A DNA stretch of 64,000 bases from Candidatus Hydrogenosomobacter endosymbioticus (GTDB taxonomy: Bacteria > Pseudomonadota > Alphaproteobacteria > Holosporales > GW7). The notes beneath the pieces are model-generated. The model ran no database searches, was not told the origin of the DNA, and was given only the letters and a program-made list of their open reading frames with translations. Below are positions 16,969-26,078 of the stretch, piece by piece (position 1 is the first letter of the stretch; every line of letters begins with the position of its first letter). The DNA lies in NCBI RefSeq assembly GCF_021654655.1, contig NZ_AP025225.1, positions 632,001-696,000 of the forward strand, in the 5' to 3' direction. A program made the translations under genes and the position numbers.

Positions 16969-17705
16969 AGTTTTGCTACTGATCCTTCTATAGAGCTTTT
17001 TAGATCCTTCATAAACTCTTTCTTGTCTTTTTTCGCGCGCAACGGTCTACAAAGTACTATCTTTATTGTTCCAGGTGTTTTTATGAATCTTCTTCGAGGC
17101 CAAAACTCTCCAGAATTAAGGGCAACCGGTACAACAGGGACTCCAAATTTAACATAGAAATGAAACACTCCGGATTTATATTCAGATTTTTGTCCAACAG
17201 AAACTCTGGTTCCTTCTGGAAACATTATTATAGGTCTTTTTTCGTTTACTGCGTTTTTTACCATTGCTTCTGTTTTTTTATAGCGCTTTGCAGACGCTTT
17301 TTCTCCTCTGTAAACCGGGATCATTTTAAGTTTTTTAAGATATAAGCCGAAAAAAGGGATTAATAAAAGCTCTTTCTTGAAAAAAAACGCAGGATCTTGA
17401 ATGAATGTGCTGAATACGATTGTGTCAAAGGCGGACTGATGTTTTGACGCTATTATATAGCTGCCAGAGTTTGGGATGTTTCTTATTCCAGTTATAACAA
17501 CCTTTATTCCCAATAGTGCTTTTGCTAGAAACAGCATTCCTTTTGCCCATATTCTAGAAAGAAAAAAGCTATATTTTCTTGGGAAAAATATAAAAACTGT
17601 AATTGGGAAAAAATATGCGAAACTCCATATAAAAGAACATATATAAAATGCTATATTTCTACACATCAGAAGTGGCGGTATTCTCATATTTTTCACACTA
17701 AGCAT
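16965..17705 (-). CDS. plsC: 1-acyl-sn-glycerol-3-phosphate acyltransferase
   Basis: A 246-residue acyltransferase making phosphatidic acid. It has hydrophobic N-terminal helices, HX4D as KHQSAFD (about residues 89-94), and FPEGTR in the middle, followed by GVPVVPVALNSG, the usual PlsC order. Start is uncertain: ATGs at 17705 and 17687 and a TTG at 17756 are all in frame without a clear ribosome site. It is divergent from lptC and convergent with suhB (overlapping stops). Confidence 0.9.
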   Translation of the reverse strand: MLSVKNMRIPPLLMCRNIAFYICSFIWSFAYFFPITVFIFFPRKYSFFLSRIWAKGMLFLAKALLGIKVVITGIRNIPNSGSYIIASKHQSAFDTIVFSTFIQDPAFFFKKELLLIPFFGLYLKKLKMIPVYRGEKASAKRYKKTEAMVKNAVNEKRPIIMFPEGTRVSVGQKSEYKSGVFHFYVKFGVPVVPVALNSGEFWPRRRFIKTPGTIKIVLCRPLRAKKDKKEFMKDLKSSIEGSVAKL

Positions 17706-17815
17706 AGCAAGGAGCTGCGCTCTGCCAAATGTCTCTCTTTTTCCCTCAAAGTTCAAATTTTACCCGTTAAAATGTATGATGTACAATAGAGGCAGTTGTA
17801 TAGCGCGCCCTTTAG

Positions 17816-18379
17816 ATGAAAATATATAACCGTAGTACAAGATTTGTTATACGCTCGTTTCTTTGGGGCGGCTTTTTTGCTATACTAATCGGCTTGATAA
17901 CTGGAAGATATATGTATGATGGAGCGTTTCCAAAAAAGGCCTGGAAGTCCGAAAGAGATTCTGTAACTGATGCGAAATTCTTTTCTATAGACGATAAGAA
18001 GCGCCAGTATTCTTTTTATGCTAAAAAAGCGCAACGCGAAACATCCTCTCTTTTTACTTTTCTGTTTCCAAAAGTTGAGTTGAAGGACAAGAACATAAGA
18101 TACTTTTTGGATGGAGAGCGTGCAAGCTATGACAAGGCGAAAGAGGTGATAAAAGTAAGCGGCAATGTGTCTTTTAAGGATTCGAGAAAATACAAAATAA
18201 CCACTGAAAGCGCGTCAATGGACATGAAGACAAAGGACATTTTTGGTAATGCATTGGTCAAAGGAAACGGGCCGCTTGGTGTTTTTTCTGCTGAAAGATT
18301 CAAAATCCTTGATCATGGAAACAGAATTTTGCTAAATGGCAGAGCTAAGATGGTCATAAATGTCAACGAGAAACGGTAA
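17816..18379 (+). CDS. lptC: LPS export periplasmic protein LptC
   Basis: A 187-residue protein with one N-terminal membrane helix (about residues 12-31) and a periplasmic beta-jellyroll. The pattern DAKFFSIDDKKRQYSFYAKKA and later GNVSFKDSRKYKITTESASMDM and GNALVKGNGPLGVFSAERFKI is typical of LptC/LptA folds. LptC passes LPS from the LptBFG transporter to LptA. In many relatives lptA and lptB follow; here hflX follows after about 110 bases, so the lpt genes are dispersed (lptE is at 9457). Confidence 0.82.
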   Translation: MKIYNRSTRFVIRSFLWGGFFAILIGLITGRYMYDGAFPKKAWKSERDSVTDAKFFSIDDKKRQYSFYAKKAQRETSSLFTFLFPKVELKDKNIRYFLDGERASYDKAKEVIKVSGNVSFKDSRKYKITTESASMDMKTKDIFGNALVKGNGPLGVFSAERFKILDHGNRILLNGRAKMVINVNEKR

Positions 18380-18497
18380 ATTTCAGGGAGTCTTTGTTTT
18401 CGTAAAATTGAACAAAAGCGTGTAAAAAGGATATGTTTGTGATGTTTTATGCATATTGTTTTATATGTCTGGGCGATAGTATTATCTGGAGGTGTTA

Positions 18498-19847
18498 ATG
18501 TTTTTTCATGATGATTCAGCCATTCTTCGAGGGAAGAGGGCGATTGTCGTTCGCGCGTTGACAGGCGGCAAGAAGCATAACGGTATAGAAAATTGCGATT
18601 CTGCAACAGACGTATTAGACGAAAAGCAGACTAGCGGAGAAGTTTCTTTTATTGAGCAAAGCGAAAGGGTGGTAGAAACTACTCGTCTTGCTGAAGCTCT
18701 TCAGCTTACAGTTGTTTCTAATAAGCTTTTTAATCTGAAGTCTATAAATCCTGCTACGTTTATAGGAAGCGGAGCTGTTCAGAGCATACGGGATGTGTGC
18801 GAAAAGTTGTCTGGTGATATTATAGTGTTTGACCCTGATCTTAGTCCCCTTCAGCAAAGGAATTTGGAGAAAAAGACTGGTAAGAAAGTTCTTGATCGCA
18901 CCGCCGTTATATTGGAAATTTTTGGAAATCGCGCCCGCACATCAGAGGGGATGCTTCAGGTTCAGCTTGCGAAAATGATGTATCAGAAAACTAGACTTGT
19001 TCGAGTATGGAAGCATCTCGAAAGGCAAAAAGGGGGATTTGGGTTTATTGGAGGACCTGGCGAATCTCAACTTGAAGTCGATCGGCGGTTGCTTGAAGAT
19101 CGTATAGTGCGTATAAAGAAAGACCTAGACAAAGTTAAGCGCACAAGATCTATTCAAAGAAGCGCTAGGAAAAAAGTCCCATGGCCAATAATTGCGCTTG
19201 TCGGATATACTAATGCCGGAAAATCTACGCTTTTCAACGCGCTTACATGCGCAGAAGTTGAGGCGAAAGATCAGTTATTCGCTACTCTTGACCCTACTAT
19301 GCGGCGCCTAATACTTCCGTCAAAGAGAATGATTATAATGTCGGACACGGTTGGGTTCATATCTGAACTGCCTCAGCTTCTTGTGGCAGCATTTCAAGCT
19401 ACTCTGGAAGAAGTTCAAGAAGCAGACCTTTTGCTTCATGTTATGGACGCTTCTAACCCAAATGTACTTGAACAAAAGGTTGCCGTCGAAAATATTTTGT
19501 CCGACATGAAATGTTCTGCTCCCGTTATAAATATTTTGAATAAGAGCGATCTTGTTCATAAGTCTTTTTGCGAAGATGGCGTTTTGATAAGCTCTATTTC
19601 AGGAGAAGGAATTGGTTTTCTTTTACAAAATATTGATGAATTTTTTGATTCAAAAAGCGCTTACGCTAGTATTTTTGTTTCTCCATGCAATGGAGCCGCT
19701 GTTGATTGGCTATATAGTCATTCTCACGTGCTCGGTGTAGGAATGAAGGAGATAGATGGCAAACAGCTAATGATGGCGGAAGTTATGATTACAGATTCGA
19801 ACGTAATGAGATTTTGCTCTAAGTTTCCTGATGCGGTTGTGTCATAA
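18498..19847 (+). CDS. hflX: Ribosome-associated GTPase HflX
   Basis: A 449-residue GTPase that splits stalled ribosomes. It has the N-terminal HflX domain with the Gly-rich loop (GGFGFIGGPGESQLE), then a G domain with G1 GYTNAGKST, G3 DTVGF and G4 NKSD. GGAGG at 18488-18492 points to the ATG at 18498 rather than the GTG at 18492. In many Alphaproteobacteria hflX follows hfq; here hfq is at 53.6 kb. Confidence 0.93.
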   Translation: MFFHDDSAILRGKRAIVVRALTGGKKHNGIENCDSATDVLDEKQTSGEVSFIEQSERVVETTRLAEALQLTVVSNKLFNLKSINPATFIGSGAVQSIRDVCEKLSGDIIVFDPDLSPLQQRNLEKKTGKKVLDRTAVILEIFGNRARTSEGMLQVQLAKMMYQKTRLVRVWKHLERQKGGFGFIGGPGESQLEVDRRLLEDRIVRIKKDLDKVKRTRSIQRSARKKVPWPIIALVGYTNAGKSTLFNALTCAEVEAKDQLFATLDPTMRRLILPSKRMIIMSDTVGFISELPQLLVAAFQATLEEVQEADLLLHVMDASNPNVLEQKVAVENILSDMKCSAPVINILNKSDLVHKSFCEDGVLISSISGEGIGFLLQNIDEFFDSKSAYASIFVSPCNGAAVDWLYSHSHVLGVGMKEIDGKQLMMAEVMITDSNVMRFCSKFPDAVVS

Positions 19848-20007
19848 CAAGATTCGCTTTTCTGCAATTCTTTTTTCATATTTTGTATTTTTGCTCAATG
19901 GAAATAATGTTTTGCTTAGTGAGAGCGAGCGATTGCGCCAGAAACTAATGCGTGATAGAATCGTCAGAGTGGATTTGTTTTTGTTGAGGGTTTTGTGCCT
20001 AAGTTGA
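19831..20007 (+). CDS. Possible small exported protein bridging hflX and rpmI
   Basis: A 58-codon frame from ATG 19831 to TGA 20005-20007 fills the gap between hflX and rpmI, overlapping the end of the first by 17 bases and the start of the second by 13. Its product has a basic start, a hydrophobic core (FSAILFSYFVFLL, about residues 10-22) and a charged tail (SESERLRQKLMRDRIVR). Overlaps at both ends and codon use like the neighbours favour a real gene in the operon, but there is no homology evidence and no obvious ribosome site. Confidence 0.35.
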   Translation: MRLCHNKIRFSAILFSYFVFLLNGNNVLLSESERLRQKLMRDRIVRVDLFLLRVLCLS

Positions 20008-20201
20008 AGACCCATAGTGGCTGCAAGAAGAGGTTTCGCTCTACCTCTAGCGGTAAGATAATGCGTGGATGTGCGTTTAAGCGGCACAATTTGCGCAAGA
20101 GGTCTAATGATATGAAGAGGGATTCTCGTGGCACTTGCGCTATGGAAGAATGTGATGCGAGGATTGTTCGGAGGTCGTTTGCTCCCTACGGTCTGCGGTA
20201 G
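19995..20201 (+). CDS. rpmI: 50S ribosomal protein L35
   Basis: A 68-residue basic protein with the L35 signature (PKLKTHSGCKKRFR near the start and HNLRKRS in the middle). It starts with GTG at 19995, preceded by GAGGG. It is followed after 21 bases by rplT, the conserved pair. infC and pheST, usual neighbours, are not adjacent here. Confidence 0.97.
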   Translation: MPKLKTHSGCKKRFRSTSSGKIMRGCAFKRHNLRKRSNDMKRDSRGTCAMEECDARIVRRSFAPYGLR

Positions 20202-20222
20202 TTATGTTGGCGGAGGATTACT

Positions 20223-20579
20223 ATGGCTCGAGTTAAAAGAGGCGTTCAAAGCAGGAATAGGCATAAGAAGATTATAGGAATGGCTTCTGGATACAGAGGA
20301 AGGTCTGGAAGTTGTTATAGGATCGCTCTGCAGCGGGTGGAAAAAGCTCTTCAGTATGCGTATCGTGACAGGCGTAATAAAAAAAGAGATTTCCGTGCTC
20401 TTTGGATTCAGAGAATAAACGCTGCTGTTAGGCAATATGGACTTAAATATTCTGAGTTTATCCATAAGCTTAAAGTTGCTGGCGGGGTCGAAGGTATAGA
20501 GCTCGATAGGAAGATATTGGCTGATATGGCCGTGTCTGATCCAAAGGCATTTGAGGCGCTTGTGGAGAAAGTTAGATAG
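20223..20579 (+). CDS. rplT: 50S ribosomal protein L20
   Basis: A 118-residue protein of normal length with the L20 hallmarks ([49 protein letters not shown]). L20 is needed for early 50S assembly. GGAGG precedes the ATG. The next 262 bases hold no gene that I can support before mreB. Confidence 0.98.
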   Translation: MARVKRGVQSRNRHKKIIGMASGYRGRSGSCYRIALQRVEKALQYAYRDRRNKKRDFRALWIQRINAAVRQYGLKYSEFIHKLKVAGGVEGIELDRKILADMAVSDPKAFEALVEKVR

Positions 20580-20841
20580 ACTGCTTTGCGATTGTATTTT
20601 CTGATTGCTTAGTTTGTTTTTTTGTGTAGCGCCCTTTAGAGTCTGCTGTTCTTTCGGTCGGTTGTTTTTGTATCGATGGAGCTGTTTTAGGTGGCTTTTG
20701 TTGTTTCGTCATGTGATGAGGCATGTGCCGTGTCTTTTCTGCTTTGTTTATTTGTATGTGTTTCTTTTAGAGTAGATTTTTTGAGATAATTTTCGAAAAA
20801 CTGTTTTGTCTACCTTTTAACAAGCGTATAAAGCATTTAGA

Positions 20842-21936
20842 ATGTCTGATGAGTCATTAGCTTTGGTGCAGGGGGGCGTTGTGTTTGGGAAAATAATAGG
20901 CCTATTTTCGTCTGATATGGCGATAGATTTGGGTACGGCTAATACCCTTATATATGTTAGAGGTGAGGGGATCGTTTTGAATGAGCCGTCAGTTGTTGCT
21001 GTGAGCAATAAAGGTGTATCTAAGCAAGTAATTGCTGTCGGGAATGAAGCTAAAGGAATGCTTGGCCGCACTCCCTCGACTATATCCGTTATCCGTCCTA
21101 TGAAAGATGGCGTGATAGCTGACTTCGAAATAGCAGAGGAGATGATAAAGCATTTTATACAGAAGGTGCATAATCGTAGGAGCTTTATAAGTCCTAGGAT
21201 AGTCATATGTGTGCCATCTGGTGCAACAGCAGTTGAAAAAAGGGCAATAAATGATGCTGGCCTGAGGGCTGGAGCAAGGAATGTTTATCTGATAGAGGAG
21301 CCAATGGCTGCGGCGATAGGTGCCGGCCTCCCGGTCACTGATGCGTCTGGTTCAATGGTTGTGGATATTGGTGGCGGCACGACAGAAATAGCTCTTATAT
21401 CGCTTGGAGGGATTGTTTCTGTTTCTTCAATTCGAGTTGGAGGAGATAAGTTTGATGAGACTATTGTTGCTTCTGTAAAAAAAGAGTATGGACTGTTTAT
21501 TGGTGATATTGCTGCGGAAGAAGCGAAGAAAGCGCTCGTTTCTGTGTACTATTCTGAAAAAGGATATGACGAGGGGGTGGAGAAGCAAGAGATCGTTATG
21601 CGAGGGAGAGACCTTATTTCTGGAACACCAAAAGAGATGAGCGTCAAAGCTACGAAAATCGTAGATAGCTTAAAGGAGCCGTTGAATTCCATAATTGACA
21701 GTATAAAGGCAACCCTTGAAAAATCGCCTCCAGAGCTGTCTTCGGATATCGTTCGCAGCGGCATAATGTTGACAGGTGGAGGAGCGTTTATTAATGGGTT
21801 TGATAGGCTTATAAGTGTCGCGACAGGATTGGAAGTGAATGTTGCAAAAGACCCATTGTTGTGCGTTGCCGTGGGGACTGGAATGGTTTTAGAGAAATTG
21901 TCCGAGCTTAAAGACTCTGTATTGGCCGCTATATGA
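20842..21936 (+). CDS. mreB: Rod-shape-determining actin homologue MreB
   Basis: A 364-residue actin-fold ATPase that organises side-wall peptidoglycan synthesis on the inner face of the membrane. Nucleotide-binding motifs: DLGTANTLIYV (phosphate 1), DIGGGTTEIA (phosphate 2) and TGGGAFINGF (adenosine). The N-terminal VFGKIIGLFSSDMAID region matches MreB. mreC and mreD do not follow; instead a D,D-carboxypeptidase gene lies 70 bases downstream, so the shape and wall genes are still grouped. Confidence 0.96.
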   Translation: MSDESLALVQGGVVFGKIIGLFSSDMAIDLGTANTLIYVRGEGIVLNEPSVVAVSNKGVSKQVIAVGNEAKGMLGRTPSTISVIRPMKDGVIADFEIAEEMIKHFIQKVHNRRSFISPRIVICVPSGATAVEKRAINDAGLRAGARNVYLIEEPMAAAIGAGLPVTDASGSMVVDIGGGTTEIALISLGGIVSVSSIRVGGDKFDETIVASVKKEYGLFIGDIAAEEAKKALVSVYYSEKGYDEGVEKQEIVMRGRDLISGTPKEMSVKATKIVDSLKEPLNSIIDSIKATLEKSPPELSSDIVRSGIMLTGGGAFINGFDRLISVATGLEVNVAKDPLLCVAVGTGMVLEKLSELKDSVLAAI

Positions 21937-22009
21937 GTTTATCTGCTAGGTGTGTCTGTGCATTGACATTTATTGGTAGCTGTTTGTGTTAATGGAGGTT
22001 TTTCTGTTT

Positions 22010-23188
22010 ATGTTGAGGTCATATGTTTCTAGATTTGACGGTTGTATGAGGGTTTTGCGGCTCATCGTTTGGAGCATCATTAGGGCGTCGACTGTTGTGA
22101 GCGTCCTTTGTTTTGTATTAGCTTATAGCGCGTTTAGTGGGCAGGAGCTCCAGTCTGTAGCCGGCCAGGTCTTTATGCTAGATCTTAGCACTAGTTCTGT
22201 GTTATTTGAAAAAAATGCGAATAGCAAAATGCCTCCATCATCAATGACAAAAATCCTAACAGCGTACTTGCTTTTAGAGGCCATAAAAAATGGCGACATA
22301 GCGCTGGAAGACGATTTTATTGTCAGCGAGGAGGCAGCAAAACAGCCTGGGACGTCGATGTTTTTAAAATCTGGGCAGAGCGTTAAAGTTATAGACTTGC
22401 TTAAGGGGATTGTGGTTTCATCAGCTAATGATGCATGCGTGGTTGTTTCTGAAATTCTTGGGGGATCGGAAAAAGCGTTTGCTGATTTAATGAATAACAA
22501 AGCTAAAGAATTGGGAGCTTTAAATTCTAATTTTGTTAATGCGTCTGGTCTGCCTGATTCTGCTCACTATTCTACTTGTAGGGATTTGGCAATGATATCT
22601 CGTCGTCTTATTAATGATTTTTCTGGAGAGTATGCCAGATATTTTTCTATGCAAGAATTCTCATTTAACGGAATAAAACAGAGAAATCGAAATATGCTTT
22701 TGAAGAATGGTTTTTTGGATGGAGTAAAAACAGGAAAAACGGATCTTGCAAAGTGTGGAATGGTGGCGTCTTCTGTGCGCGGAGGAAGGAGGCTTTTGCT
22801 TGTTGTGAACGGGATAGAAAATGAGTCCAAGAGAGCGCAAGAAGTCTCTAGGCTTATGAATTATGGCTTTTCGTGTTTTTTGCCTATTGTTGTATTCGAA
22901 AAGGGGGCGGAGATAGAGATGATTCCTGTTTGGAGAGGGGATCATATGGCAGCAGTTTCTCAATCAAAAATTTCCTTCTCTATTCCAAAAAGACTGAAAA
23001 ATCAAATAAAAGTTAGAATCAAATATTTGGCTCCGCTTGTTCCACCTATTTCTAAAGGACAAAAGATAGGAAATTTGACTGTCACCATTCCAGGTGCTGA
23101 GGATAGAGAATTTCCGATTATAGCGAGCGAGGATGCTAGGGAGAACGGAGTTATGTCGTGGATCATGCATATATTTGGTATGCATTAG
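22010..23188 (+). CDS. dacA: D-alanyl-D-alanine carboxypeptidase (PBP5/6 type)
   Basis: A 392-residue serine peptidase that trims pentapeptides in peptidoglycan. The motifs are SxxK (SMTK), SxN (SAND) and KTG (GVKTGKT), followed by the PBP5-type C-terminal beta domain. There is an N-terminal hydrophobic segment with a long basic lead (about residues 23-45). ATGs at 21992, 22010 and 22043 are possible; GGAGG at 21994-21998 supports 22010 with slightly long spacing. Together with mreB upstream and dapD downstream it shows a retained murein sacculus. Confidence 0.93.
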   Translation: MLRSYVSRFDGCMRVLRLIVWSIIRASTVVSVLCFVLAYSAFSGQELQSVAGQVFMLDLSTSSVLFEKNANSKMPPSSMTKILTAYLLLEAIKNGDIALEDDFIVSEEAAKQPGTSMFLKSGQSVKVIDLLKGIVVSSANDACVVVSEILGGSEKAFADLMNNKAKELGALNSNFVNASGLPDSAHYSTCRDLAMISRRLINDFSGEYARYFSMQEFSFNGIKQRNRNMLLKNGFLDGVKTGKTDLAKCGMVASSVRGGRRLLLVVNGIENESKRAQEVSRLMNYGFSCFLPIVVFEKGAEIEMIPVWRGDHMAAVSQSKISFSIPKRLKNQIKVRIKYLAPLVPPISKGQKIGNLTVTIPGAEDREFPIIASEDARENGVMSWIMHIFGMH

Positions 23189-23256
23189 AGTCTTTGTGCT
23201 TCTGATTGGTTGATAGTTAGCTTGGCAAGCTAAGCAGAATATTTCTAGGAAATTTC

Positions 23257-24219
23257 ATGAAAATGGACATCGCTGATTTTATTGGGTCTTTTCCGAAGAC
23301 AAGCGCGAAGGCGGTTTTGCTATATGGCGGTGGAGTTGGGTTGCAGAACGGGCTTATAGCAGAGATAGGGCGTGTATCGAAATTAAAAACCATTGACGAA
23401 GATGAATTTTTCAATTCATTTTACGACCTTACGGCGCCGAGTCTATTTTTTGAGCCAAAGGAGATGGTTTTTGTTATTTTCGAAGCAAAAGAGACAAGTC
23501 TGAGCGATTATATTAGAGCTATTGCAGACATTCCAGATGGATTTAAACTTGTGGTTACTAACTCGAAGTCTAAAACATCATCTAAAATGGTCCGTCACTT
23601 TGCGCTAGAAAAAAAGCTTTTGGCTATTGCATGTTATGAATGTTCTATAATGCAGTCGCAGCGAATATTTCGCCGTAAGTGCGAAATCTCAAAAATCGAT
23701 ATAGACGAAGACGCTTTGAAAATATGTGGAGAAATTACAATAAATGGTTCTTGGAACGATTTGTTCCAGTTGTTGCGCTTGATCGATGGCGGGATAACCA
23801 AAGATATCTTGGAAAAGATAATTTCCTCAGAGTTTCCAGGTATCAATACAGCAATTTTGTCAAACAACAGTGCCGATCTGGTTTCTTATGTTGAGCGTTC
23901 GCCTGCGCAATCAGATTTGATAAAAATGCTGCGCGCATGGCAGGTTCAGCTGTATCAACTAATTCAACTTAAAGCGCTTATTAGTGATGGAGTGAGCGAG
24001 AGCGAAGCTGAGTCTAAAGTTAGGCCAGCAATATTTTTTAAATATCTTAACGTAACGAAAGAGGCGAGCAAAAATGTTTCTCTTGAATCTGTGACGAAAG
24101 CCCTAGAGAAGTTGATATTGGCAGAGATAGCAATAAAAACGGGTTCAAAAGAGCCATTGGTTAGAAGCCTTATGAAAGACGCTATTTCAGCTATCCAAAA
24201 AAAATCTTATAGATTATGA
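23257..24219 (+). CDS. holA: DNA polymerase III delta subunit
   Basis: A 320-residue clamp-loader delta subunit. Features: an N-terminal degenerate AAA+ domain (VLLYGGGVGLQNGLIAEI), LKTIDEDEF, a middle segment with KMVRHFALEKKLLAIACYEC, and the C-terminal collar pattern (RPAIFFKYLNV, ALEKLILAEIAIKTGS). The sequence is divergent but length and order fit HolA. Its stop overlaps the start of a tiny frame as ATGA. Confidence 0.85.
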   Translation: MKMDIADFIGSFPKTSAKAVLLYGGGVGLQNGLIAEIGRVSKLKTIDEDEFFNSFYDLTAPSLFFEPKEMVFVIFEAKETSLSDYIRAIADIPDGFKLVVTNSKSKTSSKMVRHFALEKKLLAIACYECSIMQSQRIFRRKCEISKIDIDEDALKICGEITINGSWNDLFQLLRLIDGGITKDILEKIISSEFPGINTAILSNNSADLVSYVERSPAQSDLIKMLRAWQVQLYQLIQLKALISDGVSESEAESKVRPAIFFKYLNVTKEASKNVSLESVTKALEKLILAEIAIKTGSKEPLVRSLMKDAISAIQKKSYRL

Positions 24220-24362
24220 ATCTTATAGGTTATATTTTGAGAATTTTTGGCAAAGCGTTCGAGAAAATGGGCTCGCAAGGGCGCCTCTGGCCTCTATCAG
24301 ACCCTTACGGTGTTTGTTTAAAGATATTGGAGATCAGAGCGCGGAAGGACGTATCCGTATAA
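24216..24362 (+). CDS. Possible 48-residue protein coupled to holA
   Basis: A short frame starts at ATG 24216, overlapping the holA stop (ATGA), and runs to TAA at 24360-24362. The product begins MNLIGYILRIFGKAFEKMGS and is mildly amphipathic and basic, with no recognised family. The ATGA junction is the only support; it may be fortuitous or a decayed gene. Confidence 0.25.
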   Translation: MNLIGYILRIFGKAFEKMGSQGRLWPLSDPYGVCLKILEIRARKDVSV

Positions 24363-24420
24363 TAAAAGGTGCTGCACTCATTCGTCAGAAGTCCGCCAGA
24401 TTAGTTGTGTATGCTATTAT

Positions 24421-25242
24421 TTAGTCTCTCAGGATACTCGTGGTTGCAACTTTTTTCCTCGTTTGCTCGCTAACACTTTTCGTTATAACCGCGCACAAAA
24501 TAGATATTTTTGAATTTTCATCTGCTATAGCTCCCGGGATAACGACGGAATGCGGAGGAACATACCCATACGTTATGTCTCCAGTTTCTCTATGTACTAT
24601 TTTTGTGCTTGCGCTGAGTGTGACTCCTGACGCTAGTACGCTTTCTTTTCCTATCACAACGCCCTCTAGGATACAACATCCAGCGCCGATGAAACAACCG
24701 TCGTCTATTATAACTGGCGTAGCTTGGAGCGGCTCTAGCACTCCTCCGATCATTGCTCCTGAAGATACATGGCACCTGCTTCCAATATATGCGCATGACC
24801 CTATAGAGCTTCCAGAGTCTATCATAGATCCCTCTCCTACTCTAACCCCAACATTTACAAACGAAGGCATGACTACAGAAGTTTCTGCGAGATATACTCC
24901 ACGTCGGACCCAAGCCCCGGGGACTATACGGTTTTTATGAAATGTCGGAGAAAGACTGTCTTTTAATGTTATTTTGTCTCTCCAGAACATGACTCCATCG
25001 CTAAAATGCTTAATGTCTAGAAATTTGAACGAAAGAAGAATCGCTTTTTTCAACCATTCATTTACCTTCCACTTGGTGTGTGTTGCTTCATCATGCTCAA
25101 TAACTTTTTCTGCAACGCTTATCTTCCCAGAGTCTAGCATGTCATATGCTATGTTTATTGCGCGCAGAACTTCTGATTCTTTAAATGAGCCAGAAGATTC
25201 CCATTCTACATTTATGATATCGATAACACGGGAAACATTCAT
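24421..25242 (-). CDS. dapD: Tetrahydrodipicolinate N-succinyltransferase
   Basis: A 273-residue enzyme of the succinylase branch of lysine/diaminopimelate synthesis. It has an N-terminal helical domain, then the left-handed beta-helix hexapeptide repeats (NVGVRVGEGSMID, SSIGSCAYIGSRCHVS, GCFIGAGCCILEGVVIG) and the C-terminal YGYVPPHSVVIPG. The ATG at 25242 has GGAGAG upstream and gives the family's usual length; a longer frame to 25311 is open but unsupported. It supplies DAP for the cell wall. Confidence 0.95.
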   Translation of the reverse strand: MNVSRVIDIINVEWESSGSFKESEVLRAINIAYDMLDSGKISVAEKVIEHDEATHTKWKVNEWLKKAILLSFKFLDIKHFSDGVMFWRDKITLKDSLSPTFHKNRIVPGAWVRRGVYLAETSVVMPSFVNVGVRVGEGSMIDSGSSIGSCAYIGSRCHVSSGAMIGGVLEPLQATPVIIDDGCFIGAGCCILEGVVIGKESVLASGVTLSASTKIVHRETGDITYGYVPPHSVVIPGAIADENSKISILCAVITKSVSEQTRKKVATTSILRD

Positions 25243-25352
25243 TTCAACTCTCCAACAAAAATAAACAACATGATCACGGAACATGGTGCATGATAAATTT
25301 TTCCGTTGCAAGTTTTTGAATAAAAATCAATGAGTACTATGCGAGCAGTTAA

Positions 25353-26066
25353 ATGTTAAATAATATATACGATATGGGCTTGCGGTGTCTGGGCGACGTT
25401 GTGTTGATTGGAATTTCTTTGCTGTCTGCAGATTTTTCTTGTTTGAAAGAAGAGCTGGAGAGGATTGAGTGCGGAGGCGCAGATTTTTTGCATTTGGATA
25501 TAATGGATGGGAATTTTTCTCCCGGGTTCATAACTTTTGGTCCAGGAATCATCAAAAAAATGCGTCCTCATACGGGCCTTTCGTTTGATGTTCATCTCAT
25601 GGTCCATCGTCCTGACCTTTATATATGTTTACTTAAAGATGCCGGTGTGAGTTCGATAGGGATTCATCCTTCAAGCGACGGTAATTTTTTAAAAACGTTG
25701 CGTTGTATAAAAGATGTCGGCTGTGAGGCCGGAGTGGTTTTTTCTCCGGATGAAGAATATAAAGATTTGCCGCGAGAGGCCTGGGATGTTATAGATTTTG
25801 TTAATATCATGACCGTTTATCCGAAGATGGAAAAACAAGACTTTTTGAGGGATAGGCTTTTTATGATTAGCGCTGTCCGAAAAGCTTTTTGCGATATCAG
25901 ACCAGATAGAAGGATTAGGGTTATTGTTGATGGAGGGATAACGGATTCCACGGCTTTATTGTGCGTGCAACACGATATAGACGCTGTTATAGTTGGAGGA
26001 TTCGCGTTTTCTAGTTTTCCTTACAAAATTGCTATAGACAAGATTCGAAAGGCGTGTGCCTTTTGA
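25353..26066 (+). CDS. rpe: Ribulose-phosphate 3-epimerase family protein with altered phosphate loop
   Basis: A 237-residue TIM-barrel protein. The Rpe catalytic landmarks are present: SLLSADF, HLDIMDG (metal-binding His and Asp), FDVHLMV (second His), IHPSSD, NIMTV (Met) and IVDGGI (catalytic Asp). The phosphate-binding loop, NPGFGGQ in typical Rpe, reads YPKMEKQ here, and the later AGSAIF segment reads VGGFAF. The enzyme would interconvert ribulose-5-phosphate and xylulose-5-phosphate, but the lost glycines raise doubt about the substrate. Start is uncertain (ATG 25353 or 25374). It is convergent with rmuC, 12 bases apart. Confidence 0.82.
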   Translation: MLNNIYDMGLRCLGDVVLIGISLLSADFSCLKEELERIECGGADFLHLDIMDGNFSPGFITFGPGIIKKMRPHTGLSFDVHLMVHRPDLYICLLKDAGVSSIGIHPSSDGNFLKTLRCIKDVGCEAGVVFSPDEEYKDLPREAWDVIDFVNIMTVYPKMEKQDFLRDRLFMISAVRKAFCDIRPDRRIRVIVDGGITDSTALLCVQHDIDAVIVGGFAFSSFPYKIAIDKIRKACAF

Positions 26067-26078
26067 TGACGATTTTTT

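Noticed and set aside
24440-24940. Plus-strand frame of 166 codons opposite dapD
   Set aside because: The minus strand encodes a well-conserved DapD with hexapeptide repeats; the antisense frame arises from its regular codon pattern.
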